This document shows positions 48,112 to 57,243 of a stretch of 64,000 nucleotides of DNA, one piece after another. A program made the translations under genes and the position numbers. Each line of letters begins with the position of its first letter. Position 1 is the stretch's first letter. A model generated the notes under the pieces. The model ran no database searches. It worked only from the letters and a program-made list of their open reading frames with translations, and had not been told where the DNA came from. This DNA is from Maribacter flavus (GTDB taxonomy: Bacteria > Bacteroidota > Bacteroidia > Flavobacteriales > Flavobacteriaceae): assembly GCF_008386635.1 (NCBI RefSeq), contig NZ_VUOE01000001.1:2099857-2163856 (forward strand), in the 5' to 3' direction.

Positions 48112-49041
48112 ATGGTATTTTCATGGAGTGGGGTAATGCCCGCGGTTACTACAAAGTTTACAAAGGACGGAGCATTGGACCTGGATATGTTCCAGGTAAA
48201 CATCGAGGCCCAAGTGGCTGCCGGGGTAAACGGTATCATATTAGGTGGCACCCTGGGCGAGGCGAGTACCTTGACCGGACCGGAAAAGGAGACCTTGTTA
48301 AAAAGGACGATCGGGATTGTGGATGGAAAAGTTCCGGTAATTTTGAATATTGCGGAACAGACCACCCAAGGGGCCATAGATGCCGTGAAAGCGGCTGAAA
48401 AGAATGGCGCATCAGGTCTTATGATGCTGCCCCCCATGCGTTACAAGGCCAATGATTTTGAGACGGTGACCTATTTTCAGGAAGTGGCACGTAGCACGGA
48501 TTTGCCCATCATGATCTATAACAACCCGATCGATTACGGTATTATGGTGACCCTTGATATGTTCGAGACCTTGTTGAAGGAAAAAAATATCACAGCCGTT
48601 AAGGAAAGTACGCGCGACATTTCCAATGTTACCCGGATAAAAAACCGTTTTGGAGACCGACTTAAAATTCTGACCGGGGTGGATACCCTTGGACTTGAAA
48701 GTCTCTTAATGGGTGCCGAAGGCTGGGTAGCCGGACTGGTTTGTGCCTTCCCGGCTGAAACGGTCGCCATTTACAAATTAGCAAAGGCCGGAAGGATCAA
48801 GGAGGCCCTGGAAATCTATAGATGGTTTCTGCCCTTACTTGAATTGGACATCAATCCACAGTTGGTACAGAATATAAAGTTGGCCGAAGTCGCCACGGGC
48901 ATAGGCACAGAAAATGTTAGGGCTCCCCGACTGCCTTTGCAAGGTGCGGAGCGAGAAAGAGTGCTGAAGATTATCGAGATCGGGATGGCGAACAGGCCCC
49001 AATTGCCGGATTATTTGCACCTGGAAGAAGCAATGATTTAA
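48112..49041 (+). CDS. DHDPS-family aldolase, probable 1-pyrroline-4-hydroxy-2-carboxylate deaminase
   Basis: A 309-residue TIM-barrel protein of the DapA/NAL superfamily: GGTLGEASTLTGPEKETLL (phosphate or carboxylate site, about 44-62), catalytic Tyr in IMIYNNPIDYG (about 138) and Schiff-base Lys in TAVKESTRDIS (about 166). It is not likely to be DapA, given the neighbours (4-hydroxyproline epimerase and FAD dehydrogenase). In the known pathway this enzyme deaminates Pyr4H2C to alpha-ketoglutarate semialdehyde. The stop overlaps the DUF885 start (TAATG). Confidence 0.8.
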   Translation: MVFSWSGVMPAVTTKFTKDGALDLDMFQVNIEAQVAAGVNGIILGGTLGEASTLTGPEKETLLKRTIGIVDGKVPVILNIAEQTTQGAIDAVKAAEKNGASGLMMLPPMRYKANDFETVTYFQEVARSTDLPIMIYNNPIDYGIMVTLDMFETLLKEKNITAVKESTRDISNVTRIKNRFGDRLKILTGVDTLGLESLLMGAEGWVAGLVCAFPAETVAIYKLAKAGRIKEALEIYRWFLPLLELDINPQLVQNIKLAEVATGIGTENVRAPRLPLQGAERERVLKIIEIGMANRPQLPDYLHLEEAMI

Positions 49042-50777
49042 TGGCTAGGTTCATGGCAAAAAAGTATCTTAATCGAATTTTAATCCTAGGTCTTGGGTTA
49101 CTATTGCATTCTATACCGATGTTTGCCCAAAAGCAAGCCTTGGAAAAAATCATCGGGGAGGTGGAGGCGTTTGAACTGTACGACCGAAGCGAATTCCCCC
49201 TAGGCCGATACCTTCCCGAAGTCTATAAAAAGGATGCCAATTTTGCCCAGGAACAACTGGCAAAACTGGAATCTATTGAAACGGTCGATCTTTCCGAAAC
49301 CGAAATGATTTCCCTGGAACTGCTGAAATTTAGTCTCCAAAACAGGGTGGACGAGTACAAGCACGAACTCTACCTAAACCCCATTCAGGCCGACCAAGGT
49401 TTTCACCTCAGTCTAAATTATCGTATTCGGCCCCTACGGGATTATGAAAGTGCCAGGCAGTATTTGAAGGCGCTCAATGACATGCCTCGCTTTGCCGAGG
49501 AACATTTTCAGGTTTTGCGAATGGCCCTTGAAAAAAAGGTTTCCCAGCCCAAGGTGATTTTTGAAGGCTATGAATCCACCTACAACCAGCATATTACTGA
49601 AAACATTTCGGACAATGCATTTTACGGCCCCTTTAAGGACCTGCCATCATCGCTAACAACAGCACAAAAGGATTCCATTCTTGGTGCCGCTAAAGTGGCC
49701 ATTGAGGCAGCGGTCGTACCAACCTTCAAAAAAATAAAGGACTTTTTTGAATCGGAATACTTGCCCAATACCCGGAACACGTTTGGTATTTCCGATACGC
49801 CCGGGGGAGCGGAACTCTATCAGAACAGGGTAAACTATTATACCACGACCAATACATACACCGCGGAAGACGTGCATCAAATCGGTCTAAAAGAAGTAGC
49901 TCGGATTCGTTCCGAAATGCAGGAAATCATCAAATCCGTTGGGTTCAAGGGAAGTTTTGCAGACTTTCTGGAGTTTCTGCGAACCGACCCCCAGTTTTAC
50001 GTGACCAATGGCGAGGACTTATTAAAGGAGGCGCGAAACATCGCAAAGCAAATCGACGCGAAATTACCCGCCTATTTTTCTACCTTGCCAAGAAAACCCT
50101 ATGGGGTCATAAAAGTACCCGATGCCCTGGCACCCAAATATACGGGCGGTAGGTATTCCGGCTCTCGCAGTCCTACAGAACCGGGGTATTATTTGGTGAA
50201 TACCTATAAGTTGGACAGTAGGCCTCTATATGTATTGCCATCCTTGACCCTTCACGAAGCGGTTCCCGGGCATCATTTGCAGGGCAGCCTCAATCAGGAA
50301 ATGTCCGATAGTATTCCCCAATTCAGAAGAAACATGTATCTCTCCGCCTTTGGGGAAGGATGGGCCCTGTACACGGAGTTTTTGGGCGATGAAATGGGTA
50401 TGTACAAGACACCGTACGAAAAATTCGGGAAGCTTACCTATGAAATGTGGCGCGCAACCCGTTTGGTCGTGGATACGGGCATTCATGCCAAAGGATGGAC
50501 AAAGCAACAGGTCTTGGACTTTATGAAGAACAACACGGCACTCTCCTTACATGAAATCAATACAGAAACCGACCGATATATCGCTTGGCCCGGGCAGGCC
50601 CTATCTTACAAAATGGGCGAACTGAAGATACGGGAATTGCGAACCAAAGCGGAAGAAGAGCTTGGTCCCGACTTTAACATCCGGGAGTTTCACGAGGTAA
50701 TTTTAGGTCAGGGTACGGTGACCTTGCCCATTTTGGAAAGAAGGGTAAACGATTATATCAAAAGTAAAAAATCCTAG
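49041..50777 (+). CDS. Secreted DUF885 protein (putative metallopeptidase)
   Basis: A 578-residue protein with a signal peptide (KKYLNRILILGLGLLLHSIPMFA). The DUF885 zinc-like motif LHEAVPGHHLQG (about 403-414) is followed by GEGWALYTEFLGDEMG, the pattern HExxxxH...E. ATG at 49041 overlaps the upstream stop; ATG at 49053 is an alternative. The first step from collagen-like peptides to free hydroxyproline would need a secreted peptidase, so a role in releasing hydroxyproline is plausible but unproven. Confidence 0.75.
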   Translation: MARFMAKKYLNRILILGLGLLLHSIPMFAQKQALEKIIGEVEAFELYDRSEFPLGRYLPEVYKKDANFAQEQLAKLESIETVDLSETEMISLELLKFSLQNRVDEYKHELYLNPIQADQGFHLSLNYRIRPLRDYESARQYLKALNDMPRFAEEHFQVLRMALEKKVSQPKVIFEGYESTYNQHITENISDNAFYGPFKDLPSSLTTAQKDSILGAAKVAIEAAVVPTFKKIKDFFESEYLPNTRNTFGISDTPGGAELYQNRVNYYTTTNTYTAEDVHQIGLKEVARIRSEMQEIIKSVGFKGSFADFLEFLRTDPQFYVTNGEDLLKEARNIAKQIDAKLPAYFSTLPRKPYGVIKVPDALAPKYTGGRYSGSRSPTEPGYYLVNTYKLDSRPLYVLPSLTLHEAVPGHHLQGSLNQEMSDSIPQFRRNMYLSAFGEGWALYTEFLGDEMGMYKTPYEKFGKLTYEMWRATRLVVDTGIHAKGWTKQQVLDFMKNNTALSLHEINTETDRYIAWPGQALSYKMGELKIRELRTKAEEELGPDFNIREFHEVILGQGTVTLPILERRVNDYIKSKKS

Positions 50778-50846
50778 GAGCGAACCATAAATTTGAACGA
50801 ACTTCGAGGGTACAAATTCCAGCATATCCAACAAAATAGAAATTGA

Positions 50847-51854
50847 GTGAAAGAGTATGTCTTTAAATGTATTGACGGCCATACATGTGGGAACCCCGTT
50901 AGGCTGGTCGTTGAAGGTGCACCTACTTTGGTGGGGGCGAATATGAGCGAAAAGCGACTCCATTTTATGAAGGAGTATGACTGGATCAGAAAGGGACTGA
51001 TGTACGAACCCAGGGGCCATGATATGATGAGCGGTGCCTTTTTATATCCGCCTTCAAATCCTGATAACGATTTTGGCATCGTCTTTATAGAAACAAGTGG
51101 TTGCCTTCCCATGTGCGGGCATGGCAGCATCGGCGTGATAACCATGGCCATTGAAGAGGGCGTTGTGGTTCCCAAAGAGCCCGGTAAGATAAGAATGGAA
51201 GCCCCGGCAGGTTTGGTGGAGGTGACCTACCAACAGAACGGAAATAAAGTGGAGTGGGTAAAACTGGTCAACGTAGGTTCTTACTTGGCGGCATCGGATT
51301 TGACAGTTTCTTCCAGTTACTTGGGAGAACTTGTTTTTGATGTGGCCTATGGCGGAAATTTCTACGCGATTTTTGACCCACAGAAGAACTTTTCTGGATT
51401 GCAGGATTATTCGGCCTCCCAATTGATAGAAATGGCGAGGGAGCTCAGACAGAACATCAACTTGAAATATCCGGGAAAATTTGTACATCCAGAGAATCCG
51501 TCCATCAAGGATGTGAGCCATGTCCTTTGGACGGGTACGACCATTTCACCCGATGCTACGGCAAGAAACGCCGTGTTCTACGGCGATAAGGCCATTGATC
51601 GTTCCCCTTGTGGTACCGGTACCTCGGCGCGCATGGCCCAGTGGTATGCCAAGGATAAATTGGGGCTTGGAGCGGAGTTTGTACATGAAAGTATTATAGG
51701 CTCAAAATTCATAGGGATGGCTGAAAAGGAATGTAAAATTGGTAATTTTACAGGTATAATTCCCAGCATAAAGGGTTGGGCGAGAAAGTATGGTTACAAT
51801 GAAATTACCATTGATGAAGCGGACCCTTATGCCTTCGGCTTTCAAGTAATATAA
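50847..51854 (+). CDS. 4-hydroxyproline 2-epimerase (proline racemase family)
   Basis: A 335-residue protein with both catalytic cysteines of the racemase/epimerase type: PMCGHGSIG (Cys about 91) and SPCGTGTSARMA (Cys about 252). Dehydratases of this family have Thr at one of these places, so this is an epimerase. Only GTG at 50847 gives the full N-terminus (KEYVFKCIDGHTCGNPVRL). It converts trans-4-hydroxy-L-proline to cis-4-hydroxy-D-proline, the substrate for the FAD enzyme encoded one base downstream. Confidence 0.88.
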   Translation: MKEYVFKCIDGHTCGNPVRLVVEGAPTLVGANMSEKRLHFMKEYDWIRKGLMYEPRGHDMMSGAFLYPPSNPDNDFGIVFIETSGCLPMCGHGSIGVITMAIEEGVVVPKEPGKIRMEAPAGLVEVTYQQNGNKVEWVKLVNVGSYLAASDLTVSSSYLGELVFDVAYGGNFYAIFDPQKNFSGLQDYSASQLIEMARELRQNINLKYPGKFVHPENPSIKDVSHVLWTGTTISPDATARNAVFYGDKAIDRSPCGTGTSARMAQWYAKDKLGLGAEFVHESIIGSKFIGMAEKECKIGNFTGIIPSIKGWARKYGYNEITIDEADPYAFGFQVI

Positions 51855-51855
51855 T

Positions 51856-53115
51856 ATGGCGGAGAAGAAAAAGACATTGATTATCGGCGCAGGTGTAATG
51901 GGGCTTTGTTCGGCCTATTACCTGCATAAAAAGGGACATCAGGTCACGGTTTTGGAACAGTCCATGGGCGGCCAGGGAGCCTCTTTTGTAAATGCCGGAT
52001 ATCTCACGCCCAGTCATATCGTACCTATGGCGGCACCTGGGGTGATTACCAAAGGATTGTCCATGATGATGGATAGTAAGAGTCCTTTTTATATAAAACC
52101 ACGTTGGGATGTCGATTTCTTTAAATGGGCCTGGGCATTTCATAAATCTTCCACTAAAGAAAAAGTGGATAGGGCCGCACCCATTATAAAAGATATCAAT
52201 CTTTTGAGTTCCAATTTGTACGATGAAATTAAGGAGTCCGGTGATTTGGGGGACTTTCATTTGGAGAAAAAGGGGCTTCTCATGATTTATCAGACCGATG
52301 CCTATGGTGATGCCGAGAAAAAAGTGGCGGCAACCGCCAAGGGCTTTGGGTTGGAGGTTACCCATTTGGAAACCGATGCATTAAAGAAGTTGCATGGGGA
52401 CACGGAAGTCATCGGGAAGGGAGCCCTTCATTATTTTTGCGATTCCCATACCACGCCCACGGTTTTCATGGCCAAAATGAAGAACTATCTTTTAAAGAAC
52501 GGCGTTCAAATAAACTATGGGGAAGAAGTAAAAAAGTTCGATTACTCAAACGGTAAAATCCATACCGTCCGATCCAACAAGCAATCCTACCAACCCGATA
52601 ACGTGGTGTTGGCTTCGGGGTCCTGGAGCAATGATTTGGTGAAACAACTGGGCCTAACCTTACAGGTACAGGCGGGAAAAGGGTATTGCATCGATGTGCA
52701 TCGGCCTACGGGAATAAAATTGCCGGCGATTTTAATGGAAGCCAAAGTGGCGATTACGCCTATGGACGGATTTACCCGGTTTGCAGGGACCATGGAGTTT
52801 TCGGGCGTAAACTACGAAATTAATTTGGATAGGGTAGTGGCCATTGCGGAAGCCGTAAAGAAATTCTACCCATCTATTGAAATAACCAAAGCCGAAATCA
52901 ACAGTGCCAAATGTGGTCTGCGTCCCGTCTCGCCCGATGGATTGCCCTACATAGGCAAGATGAAGGCCTTCGATAACTTTTTCATCACTACGGGCCATGC
53001 CATGATGGGCTGGAGTTTGGGTCCGGCTACGGGAAAACTGATTTCGGAAGTTATGGAAGGCGATGGGACCTCCATGGATATTGCGCCTTTTGATCCTGAA
53101 AGGAAGTTTGGATAG
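51856..53115 (+). CDS. FAD-dependent D-hydroxyproline dehydrogenase (DadA-like)
   Basis: A 419-residue protein: FAD-binding GAGVMGLCSAYYLHKKGHQV (about 10-29) and C-terminal GHAMMGWSLGPATGKLI, both typical of the DAO/DadA family. Its gene starts right after the epimerase stop (one-base gap). In the known pathway it oxidises cis-4-hydroxy-D-proline to 1-pyrroline-4-hydroxy-2-carboxylate. Last gene of the operon. The following step, alpha-ketoglutarate semialdehyde dehydrogenase, is not encoded in the window. Confidence 0.82.
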   Translation: MAEKKKTLIIGAGVMGLCSAYYLHKKGHQVTVLEQSMGGQGASFVNAGYLTPSHIVPMAAPGVITKGLSMMMDSKSPFYIKPRWDVDFFKWAWAFHKSSTKEKVDRAAPIIKDINLLSSNLYDEIKESGDLGDFHLEKKGLLMIYQTDAYGDAEKKVAATAKGFGLEVTHLETDALKKLHGDTEVIGKGALHYFCDSHTTPTVFMAKMKNYLLKNGVQINYGEEVKKFDYSNGKIHTVRSNKQSYQPDNVVLASGSWSNDLVKQLGLTLQVQAGKGYCIDVHRPTGIKLPAILMEAKVAITPMDGFTRFAGTMEFSGVNYEINLDRVVAIAEAVKKFYPSIEITKAEINSAKCGLRPVSPDGLPYIGKMKAFDNFFITTGHAMMGWSLGPATGKLISEVMEGDGTSMDIAPFDPERKFG

Positions 53116-53125
53116 ACTTACAAGT

Positions 53126-53974
53126 TTAAAGCCGATTGTAGTACCAAACGTTCATACTTTCCATTGCGTCCCGCACAAAAGCGTTGTTGGTAAGAGTGCC
53201 GGCAAACTTAAAACCATGTTTACTATACGTAATGTTCAACCCGTACGAAGTGGCTCTTGCCAACGCGTAAATCGTTGTACATTCCTCTTTGCCCATAAGT
53301 TTTTTGATTTCCTGCACTAGGTAATAGGAAAGGTTTTGGCCCCTATAGTCAGGATGTGTTGCAAAATCTACAATCTCCAAATTTGCCTCTGTTGTATGTA
53401 CCCTCAAAATCGCGGATACCAAAAGTTCATCGTTAACGAACAGCCCATGAAATTGATGGGCCATTTCCTCCAAGTCCCTAAAATCCTGTACTTTTTTTAT
53501 ATGCTTTGGATGGTATTTATAGGCCTTTTCATGTAAGGTTGCCAAGTCGGAAAAGTCCGCTGTCCCAAGTTTTCGTATGGCATAGCCTTCGGGGATACCC
53601 ATATGCGGATTTTCATTTGGTTTGTTGGCGGCCATCGCTATTCTCTTTACGGTTTCAATGGTCTTCAACTGTTTTTTATCACATTGGAACCTGTTCTTGT
53701 TCAAATAGTCCGCCAAAAAATAGCCGGTGGTCTTTCCATTGTACAATCCGGGTATTTTTGCCTCTATCTTAAAACCGTTTGATTTAAAATGCGTGATGGC
53801 ATTTTCGGGGACGCGGCTTAAGATTTTATCATATTTTCTCTGTTTTGCCAATTCGGTCATTTTTGGCAAAATCGCATCGATTTTTGCGGAATTTATTTCC
53901 GATAAATAAATTCGATTATGGATTTCCCCATGATATATGGTCGCGCCCTCAATATTCTCTATTGTTTCAAACAT
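53126..53974 (-). CDS. ablB: Beta-lysine N6-acetyltransferase-like GNAT protein (AblB type)
   Basis: A 282-residue protein with an N-terminal AblB-type domain (IHNRIYLSEI, KYDKILSRVPENAITHF, IEAKIPGLYNG, about 15-85) and a C-terminal GNAT domain (about 150-282; THPDYRGQNLSYYLVQEI). The end, ARATSYGLNITYSKHGF and MNVWYYNRL, also follows AblB. AblB acetylates beta-lysine to the compatible solute N-epsilon-acetyl-beta-lysine. The partner lysine 2,3-aminomutase (ablA) is not in the window. It lies 52 bases after proA on the same strand and ends ten bases from the convergent dehydrogenase gene. Confidence 0.72.
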   Translation of the reverse strand: MFETIENIEGATIYHGEIHNRIYLSEINSAKIDAILPKMTELAKQRKYDKILSRVPENAITHFKSNGFKIEAKIPGLYNGKTTGYFLADYLNKNRFQCDKKQLKTIETVKRIAMAANKPNENPHMGIPEGYAIRKLGTADFSDLATLHEKAYKYHPKHIKKVQDFRDLEEMAHQFHGLFVNDELLVSAILRVHTTEANLEIVDFATHPDYRGQNLSYYLVQEIKKLMGKEECTTIYALARATSYGLNITYSKHGFKFAGTLTNNAFVRDAMESMNVWYYNRL

Positions 53975-53995
53975 TTGTAGGATTTAATTATGTTT

Positions 53996-54018
53996 TTGAA
54001 CTTGAACTTGAACTTGAA
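53996..54018. repeat. Hexanucleotide tandem repeat (TTGAAC), about four copies
   Basis: Three full TTGAAC units and a truncated fourth lie between the proA stop (54027) and the ablB start (53974), in the probable 5' region of ablB. A change in copy number would shift spacing upstream of ablB by six bases per unit. Confidence 0.7.
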
Positions 54019-54026
54019 TTTTCCCC

Positions 54027-55226
54027 TTATTCCCTTATTTGACCGTCGCCAAAAACGTAATATTTATTGGTGACCAATTGTTCCAATCCCAAAGGTCCCC
54101 TGTGGTGCAGCTTGTCCGTACTGATGGCAAGTTCCGCCCCTACGCCCATTTGACCGCCGTCCGTAAATCTGGTGGAAGCATTTTGATAGACCGCTGCGCA
54201 ATCCACTTCCTCCATAAATCGCATGGCACTTCCTTTATCATTGGTCATGATGGTGGCGGAATGCCCTCCGGAATGTTCGTTGATTTTGGATACCGCTTCG
54301 GTTAAGGAATCCACCGCCGCCAAGCAGCATTTCATGGCCAAAAATTCTTCTTTCCAGATAGATTCGTCCGTAATTGGCTTGGCAGATGTTAAGGTCTTGC
54401 CAACCGTCTGGTCCACCCAAGTTTCAACACCTTTATAGCTTAATAGATTGTAGAGCTCTGTCAGTTTTTGTTCGTAGTTATCGATTTTCTGGTTAACCAA
54501 TATTTTGTCCAGGGCATTACACGCCGAAATTTTATCGGTCTTCGCGTTCATGATTACCTTGATGCTTTTTTCCCAGTCGGCAGTAGCGTCCACATACAGG
54601 AAATTGTTTCCTCGTCCGCTGACAAGGACGGCGCAGTTGGCATGCTCCTTCACAAAATTGATCAACCTTTCGCCACCTCGTGGTACGATGAGGTCCAATT
54701 TTTCCGTAGGATTTTTTAAGAATTCCTGGGTTTCCTGTCTATTCAAGGTCATCAATTGAATATAATCCTTTGGAAGGCCGTTTTCCTCCAGGGCCTTGTG
54801 CCATAATTGGGTCAGTATAGTATTACTGTGCAAAGCCTCCTTTCCACCTTTCAAGAGTATTTTATTACTTGCCTTGAACGCTAGCACGGCTGCTTCAATA
54901 GTGACGTCGGGACGGGATTCGTAGATAATCATGATCGTACCAAAAGGGGCGGTTTTGTTGGTTATCTCTAAACCGTTGTCCAAAATCCTTGTAGAGATGG
55001 GTCTGTTGACGGGATCTTCCTGACTTTTTACATCACGAATCGACTGGATCATACCGTCAATTTTGGTGTTGGTAACAATAAGTCGATCAAACATGGCTTG
55101 GTCCTCCTTCTGAAAGAGATTCAGGTCTTTTTTATTTGCTTCGATGATGCTTTCCCTATTTTCGTCTAACAGTCGCATCATGCTGTCCAAAACGTTGTTT
55201 TTTTTATCTGTAGTCAAAAGTTTCAT
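54027..55226 (-). CDS. proA: Glutamate-5-semialdehyde dehydrogenase (gamma-glutamyl phosphate reductase)
   Basis: A 399-residue protein with the ALDH-fold features of ProA: IIYESRPDVTIEAAVLAFK, LKGGKEALHSN, the catalytic cysteine region (NAKTDKISACNALDKILV, Cys about 235) and the C-terminal GGQMGVGAELAISTDKLHHRGP. It reduces gamma-glutamyl phosphate to the semialdehyde for proline synthesis. The ATG overlaps the proB stop (ATGA). ProA is distinct from alpha-ketoglutarate semialdehyde dehydrogenase, so it does not fill the gap in the hydroxyproline pathway. Confidence 0.95.
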   Translation of the reverse strand: MKLLTTDKKNNVLDSMMRLLDENRESIIEANKKDLNLFQKEDQAMFDRLIVTNTKIDGMIQSIRDVKSQEDPVNRPISTRILDNGLEITNKTAPFGTIMIIYESRPDVTIEAAVLAFKASNKILLKGGKEALHSNTILTQLWHKALEENGLPKDYIQLMTLNRQETQEFLKNPTEKLDLIVPRGGERLINFVKEHANCAVLVSGRGNNFLYVDATADWEKSIKVIMNAKTDKISACNALDKILVNQKIDNYEQKLTELYNLLSYKGVETWVDQTVGKTLTSAKPITDESIWKEEFLAMKCCLAAVDSLTEAVSKINEHSGGHSATIMTNDKGSAMRFMEEVDCAAVYQNASTRFTDGGQMGVGAELAISTDKLHHRGPLGLEQLVTNKYYVFGDGQIRE

Positions 55227-56011
55227 TTTATTAATTCTTCTTCTAAGGTTACTCTGGTACCTACATTTTTACCATCGATGATGTCTATGATCGTGTCGTT
55301 CTTTTTTCCGTTTGCAATGTAGGTGGGTATGCCCTTGGCGGCCGCCTGCTGCGCGTAATCCAGTTTGGAACCCATACCGCCACGGCCTTCCTCTTCCCGT
55401 TTGTTATTGTCCTTTATATACTTGTCCAGATTTTCTTCCGGTTTTACGTGTTCTACAAGATTACTGTTCTGGGCGTTTGGATCTCCAGTATAGAGACCGT
55501 CTATATCGGTAAGTATGATTAACTTGTCCGCGTTCAACAATTGGGCGATAAGGCTTGCAAGTTCATCATTGTCTGAGAACATGCTCATGGTCACAGATAC
55601 CGCGTCATCTTCGTTTGCGATAGGAATCACCCCTTCTGAAAGTAGACCTTCACAGCAATTAATCATATTTTGCCTGTGTACGCCTGGGCTAAAATCCCTT
55701 TTTGTGGGCAATACCTGGGCACATTTCATTCCATAATCGTGAAATATATTATAATACAAACGCATCATCCTGGGCTGCCCTATGGCAGAATACACCTGCC
55801 GTCTTTGAGTCCTGTCCTCAATATTGGATTTTCCCAGAACCTCTTTTCCGGCAATTACTGATCCGGAAGAAACAAGTACCGTAATGATATCCCTCTCATA
55901 CAATGTCGCTATTTGCTCAACCAAGTTTCTCAGAACCGGTCGCACAATTCTATTGTCCTTGTTGGTCATAACATTGGTACCAACTTTTACCACTATTAAC
56001 TCTTTATACAT
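55223..56011 (-). CDS. proB: Glutamate 5-kinase (short form without PUA domain)
   Basis: A 262-residue amino-acid kinase: VVKVGTNVM (residues 6-14), LVSSGSVIAGKEVL, DNDELASLIAQLL, LTDIDGLYTGDP and RGGMGSKLDYAQQAA. It phosphorylates glutamate. The C-terminal PUA domain of the long E. coli form is missing, as in many Bacteroidota. ATG at 56011 is preferred over a TTG at 56047; it overlaps the end of proC by eight bases. Confidence 0.93.
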   Translation of the reverse strand: MYKELIVVKVGTNVMTNKDNRIVRPVLRNLVEQIATLYERDIITVLVSSGSVIAGKEVLGKSNIEDRTQRRQVYSAIGQPRMMRLYYNIFHDYGMKCAQVLPTKRDFSPGVHRQNMINCCEGLLSEGVIPIANEDDAVSVTMSMFSDNDELASLIAQLLNADKLIILTDIDGLYTGDPNAQNSNLVEHVKPEENLDKYIKDNNKREEEGRGGMGSKLDYAQQAAAKGIPTYIANGKKNDTIIDIIDGKNVGTRVTLEEELIK

Positions 56012-56819
56012 ACGATTTTTCTTTTCCAAGTTCCACGGCACGGTCAAATGCAGCGAATGCCGCTTCTTTTATCAATTCACCTACGTTGTTGTTCTCCATA
56101 CTGTCCAATGCGGCCCGGGTAGTTCCTCCCTTGCTGGCTACCTTGTCCATCCAAGAATTTGGGGATAGGTCGTTTTGATTGAATAGTTCAATGGCGCCCG
56201 TAAAGGTTTGGCTTACCAAAACTTTGGATACATTTTTTGAAAATCCCATTTTCAATGCGGCCTCCATCATGCTTTGCATAAAATAAAACACATAGGCAGG
56301 TCCGCTACCTGATATTCCTGTTGAGGCATCGATGAAATTTTCGTCACTTACCAAAATGGATCTTCCAGTAGTATCCAAAAGGCTTTCAATCGTTAAAAGT
56401 TCTATTTTGGATACTTCTTCTGATGCTACAAAGGAGGTAAGGCCCTTCCCTATTTTGGCTGGTAGGTTGGGCATGGCACGTACCACTTTTTTTAAACCTG
56501 TTAAGTCTTTAATCGTTTTGATGGTTACCCCGGCCATTATTGAGATGACTATTTGGCCATCGTTTACCAAAGGTTCCATTTTCATCATGAGACCGTCTGC
56601 ATGATACGGCTTTACGGCAATAAAAATTATATCTGCCTGCGGCACACAAGCTGACAATTCCTTAAAAATGTCGAATTTGGCTTCTTTCCGTAATTCTTCC
56701 AGTTTTTCCTCGGAGGTGTCCAATACCATGATGTTTCTCCTTTTCAAAAGTTTGGATTTGGACATGCCTTCTGCATAGGTAAGTCCCATGTTTCCAGCTC
56801 CAATGACTAAAATTTTCAT
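56004..56819 (-). CDS. proC: Pyrroline-5-carboxylate reductase
   Basis: A 271-residue protein with the Rossmann motif VIGAGNMGLTYAEG (residues 5-18), the segment AVKPYHADGLM, RAMPNLPAKIGKG and the C-terminal signature SGSGPAYVFYFMQSMMEAA ... ASKGGTTRAALDSM. It reduces pyrroline-5-carboxylate to proline using NAD(P)H. First gene of proC-proB-proA; all three overlap. Confidence 0.96.
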   Translation of the reverse strand: MKILVIGAGNMGLTYAEGMSKSKLLKRRNIMVLDTSEEKLEELRKEAKFDIFKELSACVPQADIIFIAVKPYHADGLMMKMEPLVNDGQIVISIMAGVTIKTIKDLTGLKKVVRAMPNLPAKIGKGLTSFVASEEVSKIELLTIESLLDTTGRSILVSDENFIDASTGISGSGPAYVFYFMQSMMEAALKMGFSKNVSKVLVSQTFTGAIELFNQNDLSPNSWMDKVASKGGTTRAALDSMENNNVGELIKEAAFAAFDRAVELGKEKSYV

Positions 56820-56862
56820 AAGATAGTTTGTTGTTTATAAAATTGTTAATTGGATATTCCGG

Positions 56863-57054
56863 TTAAACAAATAGCATTCTTTCTACATTGCTATTTTTCT
56901 TTGTAAAAAAGGTATGGGTATACTTGTGAACGGTTTTAAAAGGCATCCCTAAAAAATACTTTTTTATACAGGTTACCTTTGAATTCAACCTACCCAATCT
57001 GGTCCTATATACTTCTTTCACATTACTTTCTCTTTTTATGTAAATAATCTTCAT
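56863..57054 (-). CDS. Possible small basic protein of 63 residues
   Basis: A short basic frame with ATG (MKIIYIKRESNVKEVYRTRLG) in the 420-base gap between proC and rpsU. The segment LGMPFKTVHKYTHTFF looks like a conserved stretch that I associate with small flavobacterial proteins, but I cannot confirm this by search. There is no other coding candidate in this gap. Function unknown. Confidence 0.4.
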   Translation of the reverse strand: MKIIYIKRESNVKEVYRTRLGRLNSKVTCIKKYFLGMPFKTVHKYTHTFFTKKNSNVERMLFV

Positions 57055-57243
57055 TATAATTGTATTCTTTGATATAAGTTCAGGTATAACATAAGATTCT
57101 GCACGGTCTATACAAATTGACCATGTTAAGCTTTTGTTATATTGATTTTCAGGTACTTAATATGTAATTATTACCCGCTGGGGTTATTAGGTTGTCAATT
57201 ATTTTGAGGTAAACAAACAAATATGACAATTGACAAAAATGTG

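Noticed and set aside
48112-49041. Call as DapA (4-hydroxy-tetrahydrodipicolinate synthase)
   Set aside because: Neighbouring epimerase, FAD dehydrogenase and AraC regulator fit hydroxyproline catabolism better; no lysine genes are near.
53845-54042. Plus-strand frame ending in an ELELEL run
   Set aside because: The run is the translation of the TTGAAC hexamer repeat; the rest is antisense of the AblB-like gene.
54027-55226. ProA as the missing alpha-ketoglutarate semialdehyde dehydrogenase of the hydroxyproline pathway
   Set aside because: It has ProA-specific motifs and overlaps proB; it belongs to proline synthesis and is on the opposite strand.
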